Assembly: GCA_003415625.1 (NCBI GenBank)
Contig: PYIU01000001.1
Coordinates: 4,898,746 to 4,962,745 of the forward strand
Origin: Aquanectria penicillioides
Taxonomy: Eukaryota; Ascomycota; Sordariomycetes; Hypocreales; Nectriaceae
DNA length: 64,000 nucleotides
Direction: 5' to 3'
The notes beneath the pieces are model-generated. The model saw only the letters and a program-made list of their open reading frames with translations. It did not search any database and had not been told where the DNA came from. This document shows positions 1 to 11,552 of the stretch, in pieces. The position numbers and the translations under genes are program-made. Each line of letters opens with the position of its first letter. The first letter of the stretch is position 1.

Positions 1-3000
1 CAGCAGGCCGGGCGGATGGGGTATCGGGACAAGGGAGTAGGGATGGAGCAGCCACTCGGAATAAGACGCGACGCAGCCTTGGGGGGAGGATTGCGACGTT
101 CGGACAGACGAGTTGCTCGATCGAGGTGCTTGGACCTAGGTGGCCGGGAGCTTCAATGTCAGGAGCACCAAAGTTGAGCATCAAAATTCGAGGCTCACAA
201 GCGACCAGTCTCTGTGAAGAAAAAAGGGCTGCCTGCTAGGATCAGCAGGCCCAGTTGGGCAACAGGTACGACATTGTCGCGTGATGTGCAACGGGCGTTG
301 CAAGGGTCCCTGACTGGATATAATAGGATTGTACTGGGGCGTCGGGCCTGGCCAGTCTGGGCAGACCTGGGGTGCAAAAGGGCGGTCCAGATTGGACGGG
401 GGGCAGCCAAAACCTCTGCCATTGCAACAGGGCTTGCGTGGGTGTGGCTCCTTTTGGGGTCCTGACCCTAGCGAAGCCAAGGTTGGGCCCTGCACCGGAG
501 CCCAGGTGTCCCCAGCCATCCAAGCCATCGAACCAGAAGAGCGTGCACGCCTCTGTGCTTGCCATTGCACAATGCGCAATGCAGACAACGGTCCTCAATT
601 CAGTTTTGCCATTTTTCGACCACCGCCAACAATGCCGGGGGGGTTACCAACCCGAAGGCCCTGGCAGTTGAGCTGCCGGTTTCTTGCCCAGAAAGTACAC
701 TTTAGGCCTTTCATCAATGCCAGTAGCCGTCTGCCATTGCCGGAGCTCGAGCTAGTGTAAATCTTGCGTTGATGGAGCGCCCCAAAGGTACAGTAGAATA
801 TGGATAGTACTCGACTAAGAGAGGAGGCGGCTCCCTAGGAGCTCTCTGTGCTCCATACCCCGGGGCCCGGATGAAGTGCTTGAGGTATGTGCTGCTGCAA
901 GACAACGGCACTTGTCCCGCCCAGATGGGAGGATCCCTGACTCGGTGAACGGACTGGTAATGGTGCTGATAACCATTGTATTTTGACCGGCATCCACATG
1001 CTTTACATCAATCGCGAGGCGGGTCTCATTCGAGGGCCAACGCCATCGCCTGAAGTAGGTAAGCCATCACCGTTGTCGCCATCCACCCTCCACGTACGCC
1101 TCCGCGTCCTAAGATGCTAGTTACTTGTACAGCCGGCGCCGTTGTCGCCCAGCCTCAACCTGATGCAGCAAGGCTTGGTGCGGTCACGCATCTTCCTTGC
1201 CCTTGGTATCTTATTGCCGCCACAAAAGTGTTCTCCCCATCAAGCCCTGGTAGGTCAGACTGCATGTGTGTGAATCTCGTTAGAGATGCCCTCGTTGGTT
1301 AACCGCTTGTGATCGAAGCACAGCGTTCACCATCACGATGACTGGCCTTTTTACAGGGCTGCGACGCCACCAAAAAATGCGCCGCCCAGCCCAGACGTGC
1401 ATCACTACCCTGACTGAGCTTGAGCAAAAGGCCTCACGCCCATCCTGCGTCTCGCCAACCAATCCCCAGCTTCCGAGAGCCCAATCCTAGCCACTGCTAT
1501 CTCTCGGCATCCGGGGGAGGGCACGGAACCGCAACAAGCCAACCCAACCCAGGAGGGAGTGCGACAAGGCAAAGGAACTGACTGGTCTGACGAATAGGTA
1601 CCTGGTGCGGTACCATAGATCTAGGTGGCGATCCACTCATGAGGCCACAGCCTCAAAGTCCCCCAAGCGCCCAATTCGTGTACCTAGAGCGCCTGTGGCG
1701 GATTGACTTGCCCTGTCGCCTGCGCCCAGACGAGAAGCAGAGGCAAAGGCAGAGGCGAGAATAGTGACGACTGTAATGCCTAATTATGCCCCATGAATAT
1801 TTTATTGCACCAGGTTTCGTCCATTTATCGGGCCTGCTCCACTGGGCTGCGTTACCGGCAGCGACTGACCATCAGCCTGTGTCTCGTTTGCGGCTCCCGC
1901 ATGCCCGCGTACGCCCGCAACCCACAACCACCACTTCACTTCAGGGCGGATGCGATCAGCGCTCGCCTGTTGTGGTTTTGTTTTTTAATTCTTCAGCACA
2001 CTCGATGACTTACATCGGGAGCATGCGCACCAGTGCAACATCCCGCGCGTTCCCCGTTGAATCCATGGTCCCGATGCGTCTGTCTACCGGTATCCCACAG
2101 CCCATGGGGCCCCTGGCGGTGGTACATTCTTCTGCCCCTGCCCACCACCGCGCCTCTCGACTCCATTTGCTCCCTGGCGGCCAGTTGAAGCTAGAGGGTT
2201 GGTCAAGTGGCGTCGCGAGCGGCGCCAGACATGGCGTCGATGATCGAGCCCCCGCGACCGCACCGCCATTTGCATCCACAGAGAGCGGTCACGACAGCTC
2301 GGGTGATGCATTGGCAGTTGGAGGTGTTTCTCCGTAGCGCACCTGTATTTGAGACATGGCTCAGATGCCCAATTCTGGCAACAACCTTAATGTCGGCCCT
2401 ACCATTCATTGTGTAGGTAGGAGGCGGCGCAGCCATACAGCTGCAACTGCCTGCTGTAAGAGGAAGGGGTCTCTCCTGCGTCAATACAAAGGCAGCATGG
2501 GCATCGGGACCTCAGGTGGCATGATGACACAAGCGTCACGTTGGAGCTGCAAATATTGACCACTTACATTCATCGGTAGGTAACGAGGCACATACATACA
2601 GGGCAGACGGCATAGTGCGAGGAATGAGATCTAGTACCGGGAGTCGGCCGGCGGCCAAGGCGAGGAGAAGCGATGTTCTGCTCCGTAGAAACGGGCACAC
2701 GTATACCGGTAGGATGGGAGTTACACCTAGTCAAATCCGTGACGGGGGGGCCTCCCCCTTCCTTCCTCTTTGTCTCTCTCTCGCCCGCTCGTTCTGCTTT
2801 GCTCTGTATCTGCCTGTCTCTCTCTTCCCTCTCTACCCATCTCTTCCTCTCATGGGCATTCCCTATCCCTGGCTTGGTATCCGTAGGCTAGGCATGTATT
2901 TCTGCGTGCTCCGGCGTTGAACAATCAAGCAAGCCCTCGGGGGACAGCCAAGCAAGCCACCGAGACGAGACCAGTCAGTCACGACCCCCCATGCCAAAAG

Positions 3001-4028
3001 TTGACGACGCCCCCGGCCTATCTTGGCTCCCCTAGGCGCGCTAAACCAACATCTTCTCCAGCCCCGGTGGAGTTTGGCTCCCCCATCCTTGGCCCTGTGG
3101 CCCTGACCCAGGCCCCATCCCTCATCCTTCCTGGGACCACCCCCATAGGCTCCCAAGACAAGAAGCCCCCAGACGTCCTCCTCCACGGCTAACGCCAAAA
3201 CCAACGGGGCTGCGGGCTTTGGGGGCTACAGACGACGGGCGCTGTCCTGTGTGCGACTCGACGACTCGACGCTACGCCGGATATGCTGTCCGGGGGCTCG
3301 ATTCGCTCACACCCACTCCCACTCCCACTCTCACTCCCATGCCCACGACCTCGCCTCCGCAATATCTTGCGACCAGCCGCTCCTTGTCCGCCTCCACCCT
3401 CCGACACTCACTTGCTCACTCAACTCACTTACTCACTTACTCACTTACTCACTCTCACTCCTGTTCGCTTCGAAGACGACGACCTTTTGTCTGCTTATTC
3501 GGATCATCGATCGTCGGATACTCACCCATTGTTGTCTGGCTTAGGTGCTGGCTTGCTCACTCAGCCGCCATCTCTATACCGCTCACACCACATATCGACT
3601 TTTACGCCTTCGCTTCCACTCGCCGCTCTCATATTACGCAGCATTGCGAATGTTCTCCTGGCTTGCGAAAACTCGCCTATCCCCCGTCTCAATCTCCGAC
3701 TCCGACTTCGTCCCTGTTCTTGCCAGCGCTCACTCTCCTCCGTGTCTCTGATGTTGCCGTTCTCTCGCCTACGGCCGCTGTTTTAATGCATCCGACGCTT
3801 ACCCTGCCGTTGTCGCTCCCGCTCCCGCCCCAGTGCCACTACCGGCCGCCTCATGCCTGTCTGAGCCATCGAGACAATTCAGGCACAACACCACCCCGAC
3901 TGCTCCGGCCGCCTACGTCGCAATTCCTGTGATCCCCCGGCTAGACCCTCAAAGGCAACAATCGCTCCGCCAACCTCGCTCGTCGGGCCCTCTACGGAGG
4001 TCGACGGGCGTGGACCACCACCGTCGCC
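1..4028. other. Gene-poor left flank and leader of the rhodopsin-like gene
   Basis: I see no convincing gene here. The open frames are short, overlap on both strands, lack recognisable domains and do not join through plausible introns. From about 2750 to 4028 the + strand becomes strongly CT-rich with simple repeats, which is typical of promoter and 5' leader DNA upstream of a fungal gene, here the rhodopsin-like gene starting at 4029. One AGGTACCT palindrome lies at 1596-1603. A gene with many small exons cannot be excluded. Confidence 0.5.
3406..3462. repeat. Imperfect (TCACTTAC)n simple repeat
   Basis: CTCACTCA/TCACTTAC units follow one another here, after a similar (CACTCC)n stretch at about 3305-3345. 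Both lie in the CT-rich region upstream of the rhodopsin-like gene. No coding meaning is apparent, although the repeat keeps one frame open over a long distance. Confidence 0.8.
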
Positions 4029-5617
4029 ATGACGCTCTACTCTGACCCTCCTGCCCTCCGCGCATTCAAGTACGACAAGCCAACGTTACTGGTATGCTGG
4101 TGGACAACATCTTTTTGCACCCTCATCATCCTCTTGCGACTTGCGGGTCGCTTTATCCGAACCGAACGGCTCTTCACCGAAGATCGAGTCGCCGCGCTTG
4201 CCCTGATCCCCTTGTACCTGCGCATGGGCTGCATCCACTATATCCTCCTCTACGGAACCAACAACGCCAATTTCGACGGAGTTGACCTTACCGATGTTGA
4301 AATACGAAGAAAAGAAATCGCGAGTGGCCTTGTTTTGGCCAGCCGGATTTTTTACGCTGCTACGTATGTGGCGTGCCCATCCCTTCCCCAGCCAGATGTT
4401 GTGCGCCGAAAGTTTTTTTGCTGACATTGCACCGCAGTTTATGGATACTCAAGGGAGCCGTCCTCGAATTCCTTCACCGGTTAACCATTACCACTTGGGA
4501 GCATGCCTGGCAAACGACCCTGCGCATCATCCGCATTATCCTTGTGGTAACTTTTATTGCAGTCGTCATCAGTGACCTTGCCGAATGCCAACCATTTAAT
4601 CACTACTGGCAAGTCTTACCCGACCCAGGTGGTAAATGCCGTCAGGGTTATGCGCAACTCATCACAATGGCGGTTTGCAACGTCTTCACTGATTTACTGC
4701 TCGTCATTTTCCCCGTCCCAATTATTGTTACAAGCTCGATGACTCTGAAGAGGAAAGTTCAGCTTGTATTGCTCTTCTCATTGAGTTTATCAGTTGTCGG
4801 AGTTACCCTCTATCGGGTTCCGAACATCATCAAAGAAGACGGCCGACAGCAGTACCGCTCCCTTTTGGCCTCCGTGGAACTTCTGTTCGCAACCGCTTCT
4901 GCCAACTCTCTCGTGCTAGGCTCCTTCATGCGTGATAGGGGTCTGAAGAAACAAAAGTTCCGCCGAACTTCAGTTGCCGAGTCTTTCGATCCTACGCTCA
5001 ATCCTCGAAGACCGACTCTGCACCGTCATTGGGGCAGCGACGAAGACCTGGTACGGGATGTTGGAATGACTGTCGACCCGGAGCTGCGAGACCAGCCCGA
5101 TACGCCTGAAGAGGGTTCGAGGATGTTTACCCCCGCCCCCGTTATCAGGAAGCTTAACCAAGACCTCGAGCGCTGGCAGTTCCCACAACGTCAACGGAGT
5201 AATGCCGAGCGAAGTGACGATTCCTTGCTCCCGCATGACCCCCTCACGCAGTCGAGAAGTGATTCTCTTACTACGCCAAGGCGGGTCTCATTTTTCGATG
5301 TTGGAGGGCTGTTGGATACTCCGCGAGAAGCCAATGGGAGAGACAGCTATACCTCGTCTGGCGACTCAGGACCGTCTCACGCTCCTCCGGCCGCTTCGGT
5401 GACGGCCAGCGGTGGAGGCCTTCGTCGTGGCTCCACAGCCTTACTCCAGGACCTCGGTGGTCTGCTAGGTCCATTGAATACAAGGCAGGCCCGATCCAAA
5501 TCCAGGGTTGGGGGTACGGAACTGCAACCCATACCACAGTCCCAGCAAGACCTGAGGTTGAACAATCATGGAAAGCAGGAACCGGAACTTCGAGACCCGG
5601 GTGGGCTCTTGACGTGA
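4029..5617 (+). CDS. Seven-helix fungal rhodopsin-like integral membrane protein
   Basis: There are two exons, 4029-4363 and 4438-5617, separated by a 74-nt intron (GTATGT donor, CTGAC branch at 4421, CAG acceptor), giving about 504 residues. The start sits in a good context (GTCGCCATGA). Seven hydrophobic segments are visible: three in the first ~140 residues and four more up to about residue 300. The loop 'CQPFNHYW...C' followed by 'VFTDLLLVIFPVPI' is typical of the fungal rhodopsin-domain family that includes PTH11-like receptors. There is no N-terminal CFEM domain and I see no retinal-binding lysine context. The last ~200 residues form a polar, Ser/Pro/Gly-rich cytoplasmic tail with 'GGLLDTPRE' and 'DLGGLLGPL' segments. 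The family is known for membrane sensing or is uncharacterised; any specific ligand is unknown. Confidence 0.88.
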
Positions 5618-6976
5618 GACAAATCACGCTCTTGAATACGCCGATGCGGCCAGCTCGATGATGACCAGCATCAAAACGCATACACCACACAAGCATATAT
5701 GCATACACTTATATACTTACTACGACATGTATAATGACGGCAGCGGGACTATATGGGATTGGAGCGATTTTCTAGGATGCTTTTGTTCGGCTGTAGACAT
5801 ATTAGACGTCCGACTGGCGTTTTATTGCATGGCGTCGATATCCAATTGGAGGGATGGCATGACACAGCAGGGCGAACGACGGATATCATTATGATATGAG
5901 GCCCGGAAGGTAGGGGGTTGATCAGTATTCAAATACCCTGATGGAGAGCTGTTTTTGTTTCGTGTTGGGGTCCTTTTTTTTTTTATCATCTGGATTAATG
6001 CTTTGGGTCGTTTTTGGGTCGCCTGACCAGGTAGGCATGGAATTGCTGGTTGCAACTTTAGTTATCATATACCCCGGCTGAAAGCCAAGTTAACGATGGG
6101 ATGGATCAATGGATATATGGAGAAAGAGGGGGAATTGATATCCGGAGGATGGGTTTGTAGTCCATTCTATGAGGAGCAATGGATATCTTTGAAAACAGAA
6201 AATCATTATTTCACACTTAAATGATGGCGCTCCTCTCTCGTCGTGTCATGTAAGCCCTCAGGGTATCCAAGATGATGGCTCATTATGTACTTTCGATATT
6301 TGACAGCAAAGTAAGGGTACTAACTTCCCTTTGTCAGCGTTGAGGTAACGATATGTTACTATTCTTGCCTCTCGTTCCCTTTCCTTGCAGTAGCTACCTA
6401 AGATTACTATTACATGACAAGAAAAATCCAGAGTTGTGGCACTTCCTATCTGTCTTGTTTGGCAGATGTGACCTATCCAGGCAGGTAGGTCCATTCCATC
6501 TCCATACCCAGTCAGCGCATGTCTCCTTTTTTTCTTCCTTTTCTCTCTCGTCCTTCTTTATGAGTTGCAAGTGTGCCGAGATGTGCGAGTGGTCAGTTAT
6601 GCGCGCATGCTTCCAAATATTCTATATTTAGTCGCATCAATACTGTCTATTATGCGTGTTGGCGATACATGACTGATCTGATGCAACTGTCACATCGAAT
6701 TCACATCTCAAGATGTTGAGCACATATAACTATGTGTGACTTCGTCAATAAGTCTTGATTGGCTCTGCTACAGCATCGCGCAATATACATAAGAACCCCT
6801 GGAACGCCAGCTTTTTGAACCTGAAGTGCAGATCGACGCCTCCATCCTCGTGCCTAAAGTCCATTCTTAATCCCACCCAACATCTCCCATCGTCGACATC
6901 TACGCAACCCCCACCACGACACCACGTACTCATAACAGCAGTCCATTGTCCTCCAACCTCACAAAATCAGAAGAGC
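5618..6976. other. Convergent intergenic region (3' flanks)
   Basis: This AT-richer spacer lies between the 3' ends of the rhodopsin-like gene (+) and RPB5 (-). It holds T-rich tracts (for example 5981-5991) and no frame with recognisable protein features. It probably contains both 3' UTRs and polyadenylation signals. Confidence 0.5.
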
Positions 6977-7873
6977 TTAGACGCACAGCCGGTAACTGGC
7001 ATAGCGACCAGCCGTCTCACTGTTTCGGATGATCTTGACGACCTGGCCTCGCTTCAGGCCAAGGTAGCGAGCCACAGGGTCCTTCTGCAGCATTCGGGGA
7101 AGCTGGGTCTCCTTGAGGCGGTAGCGCTTAAGAAGGGCGGTCTTCTCCTCGCGGGAGAGAAGGACATGCTGGGGGACCAGCTCGTGGTGGGTAATGTTGA
7201 CAAGAAGGTCATCCTCGAGGAAGCACTCAATCTTGGCGAGGTTCTCGACACTGGTGAGGGTCTTGCGGGCGGCGGGCGACAGGGCCACGTGGGTGACCAT
7301 GATGCCGGTCTTGTACTTGTTCTCAATGGTATACTTGGCGAACTGACGGATCTGGCTGACACCAAACTGCTTGTCGGCAAGGAACTCGACCCAGATAGGA
7401 CCACAGTCGGGGACAGGGTCGGGGTTGGCGTCCGTCGCGGGAGGAGTGTACTTCTTCAGCATAGCATCGCTAGGGCGCGCGGAGAACTTGAGCTTGGCTC
7501 GGCTGTCAGGAAAGATTCGTGGTCAGTAAGTTTTTTTTTTTTTCTTATCGGCGGCTAGGTGAGACTGGGTGGTGATGGGGGGGGCTCACTCAATAGAGCC
7601 GTCGGAGTTGCAGTACTCGTCGCGGAAGCGATCAAGCGAAATCTTGACTTCGTCCTCGGCAAGCTCGTACTCCTAGAGGTGCGTTAGCACTGCGATCGGG
7701 TAAGGGATGGACGCAAAGCCGGTTGTCATGGGCGGCGTAGATTGCGACCAGGCAGGCGAAGGAAGGTCTTGTCTTACTCGGTCGGCAACCATCTCGTGGA
7801 CAGTCTTCCAAGCTCGCCAGAGTCTGACGACTTCCTTGGACTTGGCGTCTGTGGGAACACTGTCGATATCCAT
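6977..7873 (-). CDS. RPB5: RNA polymerase I/II/III shared subunit RPABC1 (Rpb5)
   Basis: Three exons on the minus strand, 7873-7778, 7672-7590 and 7502-6977, have matching phases (0, then 2+1) and encode about 234 residues (yeast Rpb5 is 215). Rpb5 is common to nuclear RNA polymerases I, II and III and forms the lower jaw near downstream DNA. The N-terminal jaw domain starts 'VVRLWRAWKTVHEMV'. The C-terminal assembly domain has the diagnostic 'HELVPQHVLLS', 'KETQLPRMLQKDPVARYLG' and the end 'SETAGRYASYRLCV'. Introns 7673-7777 and 7503-7589 have GTAAGA and GTGAGC donors with TAG and CAG acceptors. The gene is divergent from BFR1. Identification is firm; exon edges are inferred from phase and consensus. 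Confidence 0.96.
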
Positions 7874-8793
7874 TGTTGTTGTGGCTGTGGTCTAGGAGGA
7901 GGTTCGGGGGAGGTTCGAAGATAGCCGTTTATCGTCGTTGAGTTGAAAGAATCCCAGACCCTCTCAAAAATGTTTCGCTCAGCCTTGCATGGCTGCCGCA
8001 AAAGTCCAGCAGCGAGAGAGAGTGGGTCAGAGCACCAACAGAGTCATGTGATGAGAGATCATTAGCCACACTTTGTGCCACACCTATGTGCCACTCTTCA
8101 CTAACCTGCTAGCCAGCCACTGTCACTACTCCGTACGTAGGTAGATATTGCTCACGAGCCACGGCGAGGTCGGGAACCGCTAGTGTCCAACTGGCAGGAA
8201 GGGACCCCTGAACGGCCCAAGCATCCAGTGGCGGTGGGTACCACTAGTGGAAGGGAGCGGACGAGGGCCGGCGACAAGCACCAGGCCGGCGCGATTGACC
8301 TCGTAGCAGCGCAGGCTTACAGCGCCTGCAAGGTCAGGCCTAGTGGCGAGCAGGTGCTGTTGAGCGCCGAGCTGTGCTGAGCTTTCAGTGGGTTCCAGTG
8401 GGAGGACGCCTGCACAGCAGCGGATCACAGGAGGATCGCTCGAGGATCCCATAAAGGGTTCCGTAGGGGCTCCGCACTGGCTTGGGGGACAGCCAAACCC
8501 GCCCTGGGGTTTGGAATTGGCAGGTAAGTTCAGGGGCGCACAGACCCCAACGGCTCACAATCGCAAACCAGACACGGGGCAGCCAGAAAGTGGTGGAATT
8601 TCAACCCTTTGGGGCTTCCATTTTTTTCTCTCTTGCACTCTCGTCCCGACCACCACGTGTCGTCGCTGCTCTCACCCATCTGCTCCCCTTCCTCTTCGTC
8701 CGCCGACCTCTGCTCGAGCTGTCCGCCTCGGCTTCGTCAGTCTCTTCGGTCCCTTCCCTCTCCAGAACGCCACCCCTCGTCTCCCTCATCGCA
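7874..8793. promoter_or_regulatory. Bidirectional promoter region of RPB5 and BFR1
   Basis: This 920-bp divergent spacer lies between two housekeeping genes. The part next to BFR1 (about 8600-8793) is CT-rich with TCTCTC and CCCCTT tracts, as in leaders of strongly expressed fungal genes. No separate gene is visible; the long frames here overlap the leader and lack domain features. Confidence 0.5.
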
Positions 8794-10424
8794 ATGGCCG
8801 AGACTGCGACTGCCACCGCCCCTGCGGCGGACAAGGCCACCACGACACGCCCTACCAAGCCCGACGAGAATGTCTTTAAGGAGGAGCTCGCCAAGGCCGA
8901 GAAGGCTCACAAGGCCTCCATGGACCAATTGGTACGACGCCAATTCCTCTGCCTTTTCCCCCGTGTGAAGCTGTCGCCAAGCGATATATGTCCACGGCCA
9001 CATATCTCCATCAGCCCAGGTTCCACTTTCCGTGGCCTCATCCATGGTCAAGGAACTGCACACCCAGCTAACATGTGTGCCCTCTAGAACGCTATCAAGG
9101 CCAAGATCGATATTGCCATGCCCAACAAGAACAAGGACCAGCCTAACCCGACCCAGAAGCGACGACAGGAGCTCATCGCCCAGGCCAACGAGATTCGCCA
9201 GAAGCAAGCCGGTGGCAAGAACGCACGCTCCACCAAGCTCGAGCAGATCAAGCGCCTTGACGAGCAGGCCCGCAGCCGAATCAACGAGCAGAAGGCCGCC
9301 AAGAGCAAGGTTCCCTTCAAGAGCCTTGAGGATGTCGACCGCCAGATCGCCAGCCTCGACAAGCAGGTCAATTCCGGCACCATGAAGCTCGTCGATGAGA
9401 AAAAAGCTCTTTCCGATATCTCCAACCTGCGCAAGCTCCGCAAGAACTTTGGCCAGTTCGAGGACTCGCAGAAGCAGATTGACGACCTGCGCGCCAAGAT
9501 CAAGGAGATCAAGGACAGCATGGAGGACCCTGAGCAGAAGGCCCTCTCTGAGCAGTACTCCAAGATCCAGGCTGAGCTCGACACCATCAAGGCCGAGCAG
9601 GACGAGGCTTACAAGTCTCTGTCAACCCTGCGCGACGAACGCACCAAGCTCCAGGGTGAGCAGCAGGAGAAGTACACCGCTATCCGCAAGCTTAAGGACG
9701 ACTACTACGGTCAGAAGAAGGCCTTCGCCGCCTTTGAGCGCGAGGCCCGTGAGCGATACCGTGAGAAGCAAAGGGCCGAGCACGAACGTGTCATCAAGGA
9801 GCGCAAGAAGGCTGATGCCGAGCGCCGTCTGGCTGAGGCTAGCGACCCTGCCTACCTCGATGAGATCCGCCGTGCCAACAGCCTGCTTCAGTTCCTTGAC
9901 CCTACCCACAAGGTCGAGAAGGGCCCCCTGATGGCCGACACCGGTCTTGGTGCTCAGGCTCAGCGAACCGTCGACGAGGGTGGTCTTAAGGGTACCAAGC
10001 TTGTTCGCAAGGAGGATCGTGACGACGAGTACCTCCCCGCCGTCAAGAAGGGCAAGAAGGGCAAGAAGGGCGGTGCTAGCGCTGCCACCTCCAAGTTCTA
10101 CAACTGCCCTCCCTCCGTTGTCGAGGATTGCGCCGCCATGGGCATTGACCCCCCATGAGCAGCGCCGACGTTCCCGCTGTCACTGAGAAGGTTCGCGCCA
10201 AGCTTGAGTTCTGGCAGAAGGACCAGGAGGCTCAGACCACCCGCGTAAGTGCCCTTGCACGCACCCACGGATGAATACAACAAGCTAACAAAGATATCTA
10301 GAACATCGACGAGGCCAAGCGCAAGATCGCTGAGATCGAGAAGGCCGAGGCCAACGGCGAGAAAGTCGACGAGGTCACTGAGAACCTGAAGGAGACCACC
10401 ATCTCCGAGAAGGAGGAGTCGTAA
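8794..10424 (+). CDS. BFR1: BFR1-like polysome-associated / nuclear segregation protein, frame broken at a C run
   Basis: Exons are 8794-8931, 9088-10244 and 10302-10424; introns are 8932-9087 (GTACGA...CTCTAG) and 10245-10301 (GTAAGT...CTAG). The protein is highly charged coiled coil (Lys/Glu/Gln/Arg-rich, about residues 15-310). It matches fungal Bfr1, an mRNA-binding protein of polyribosomes and the ER that is linked to nuclear segregation and secretion. In the sequence as given the frame ends in TGA at 10156-10158, directly after 'VVEDCAAMGIDPP'. The expected continuation 'MSSADVPAVTEKV...' is present one frame away and runs through the last intron to TAA at 10422. One more C in the run 10149-10154 would restore one frame of about 472 residues, close to yeast Bfr1 (470). 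As printed, the first frame gives about 402 residues. Confidence 0.9.
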
Positions 10425-11552
10425 ATCGACCGCCCCTTTTAACATCTCATCATGCTTCAGCATCGTGCTTGCCATCCCGGTGCTGAGCTCCGTCAAATCC
10501 GCCCACTCCTACCTCTCCTCTCCCCACACCATCTCCTCGCCATCTCCGCAGTCCGCTCCGGGACCGCTCCTCGCACACGCAACATCCGGCCACATCAAAA
10601 AAAAATTCCCGAACTTGCATCCTTGGGGGAAATTCACCTCGGGGCCGGTCCAACTGGTGAATTGGCATGTCAATGTCATCTACCTGGTACGACCGCCTCC
10701 TTCGTCCTCACCCACTCTTTCCCCCTTTCATCCCCCCCAATTTGAAAGCGCCTTCGGTGCTGTATTGTAATTAGGCGCTATCCCCAACGGAAAGAGATAC
10801 GAAAAAAAGATGTTCTCTTAACGAAGGACCATGTTCAAGTCTTTCAAACAATGTATGCCGCATCGTACCACGTGCCCCCTGTTCCCCAGTTTGTAGTTTC
10901 TTTTCCTCCATAGATCTGGGACTAGTGATGAAGTTGGGCACGCATCGGGCACTTGTGCTTGCTTGCATGCATCATCCACCGACCTCAAAGACGTGCGTTC
11001 TTACTGCAGATTGAGGAAATCCGTGACGGGGACATCGCCCGAGGCAGGCTAGTGGGGACTAGTTCGAATCCTTCTGTCCTCGGCCGCCGCAACACTCTAG
11101 CCCACGAGTGACCCCCTCATCTGTGAGCCTCCACACGCACGCCCACGCACACACACACGCCTACTCATACCGGTACACTCACATGTACACGCATCGTGGC
11201 ATCGACAGATCCAATTGAAAGGACCCTTTCCTGGATGATTTCGTAAACTATGCCTTCAATGGCGTGGTATTTTAGACAAAGAAAAAATATCGATACAGAC
11301 GATATCCACGCGAAAACCCCAAAATACTCCGAAACGTACCAGACCGTATGTCTTCTAAACCAGAACAGGAGGGGGATATTGAACCCAAACTTTGTAAACC
11401 CCAAATAATACTAATAATAATGCCACGCCGGTCTGTTCTGCCGGTAATACTCCACGCCCCAATTATGCTATGGTCGTGATGCTCGTATAATTCGTGATGT
11501 GACTCGGATCATGTCCATGTCTGTGGATGTGGTAGTAAATTGTTGGTCATGG
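10425..11552. other. Convergent intergenic region
   Basis: This is 3'-flanking DNA of BFR1 (+) and of the minus-strand gene ending near 11553. It is CT-rich at first, then AT-richer with an ACAC stretch around 11140-11160. Apart from a nested hairpin at 11039-11083, listed separately, I find no gene or RNA signature. Confidence 0.5.
11039..11083. other. Nested inverted repeat (possible structured RNA or terminator-like hairpin)
   Basis: CCGAGG (11039-11044) plus CAG can pair with CTG plus CCTCGG (11078-11083), giving about nine base pairs with one bulge. Within it CTAGT (11049-11053) pairs with ACTAG (11058-11062) around a GGGG loop. A GTTCGAATCC string resembling a tRNA B box lies inside, but no complete cloverleaf can be drawn. 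It sits about 600 nt downstream of BFR1. Function is unknown and it may be fortuitous. Confidence 0.3.

Noticed and set aside
1786..2337. Plus-strand frame of 183 codons in the left flank
   Set aside because: Frames on both strands overlap it, composition is nondescript and nothing matches a family.
3219..3932. Plus-strand open frame of 237 codons before the rhodopsin-like gene
   Set aside because: It is mainly translated simple repeats (THS/SLTHS units) in CT-rich leader sequence.
6755..7558. Plus-strand frame of 267 codons opposite RPB5
   Set aside because: It is the antisense shadow of the conserved RPB5 coding exon.
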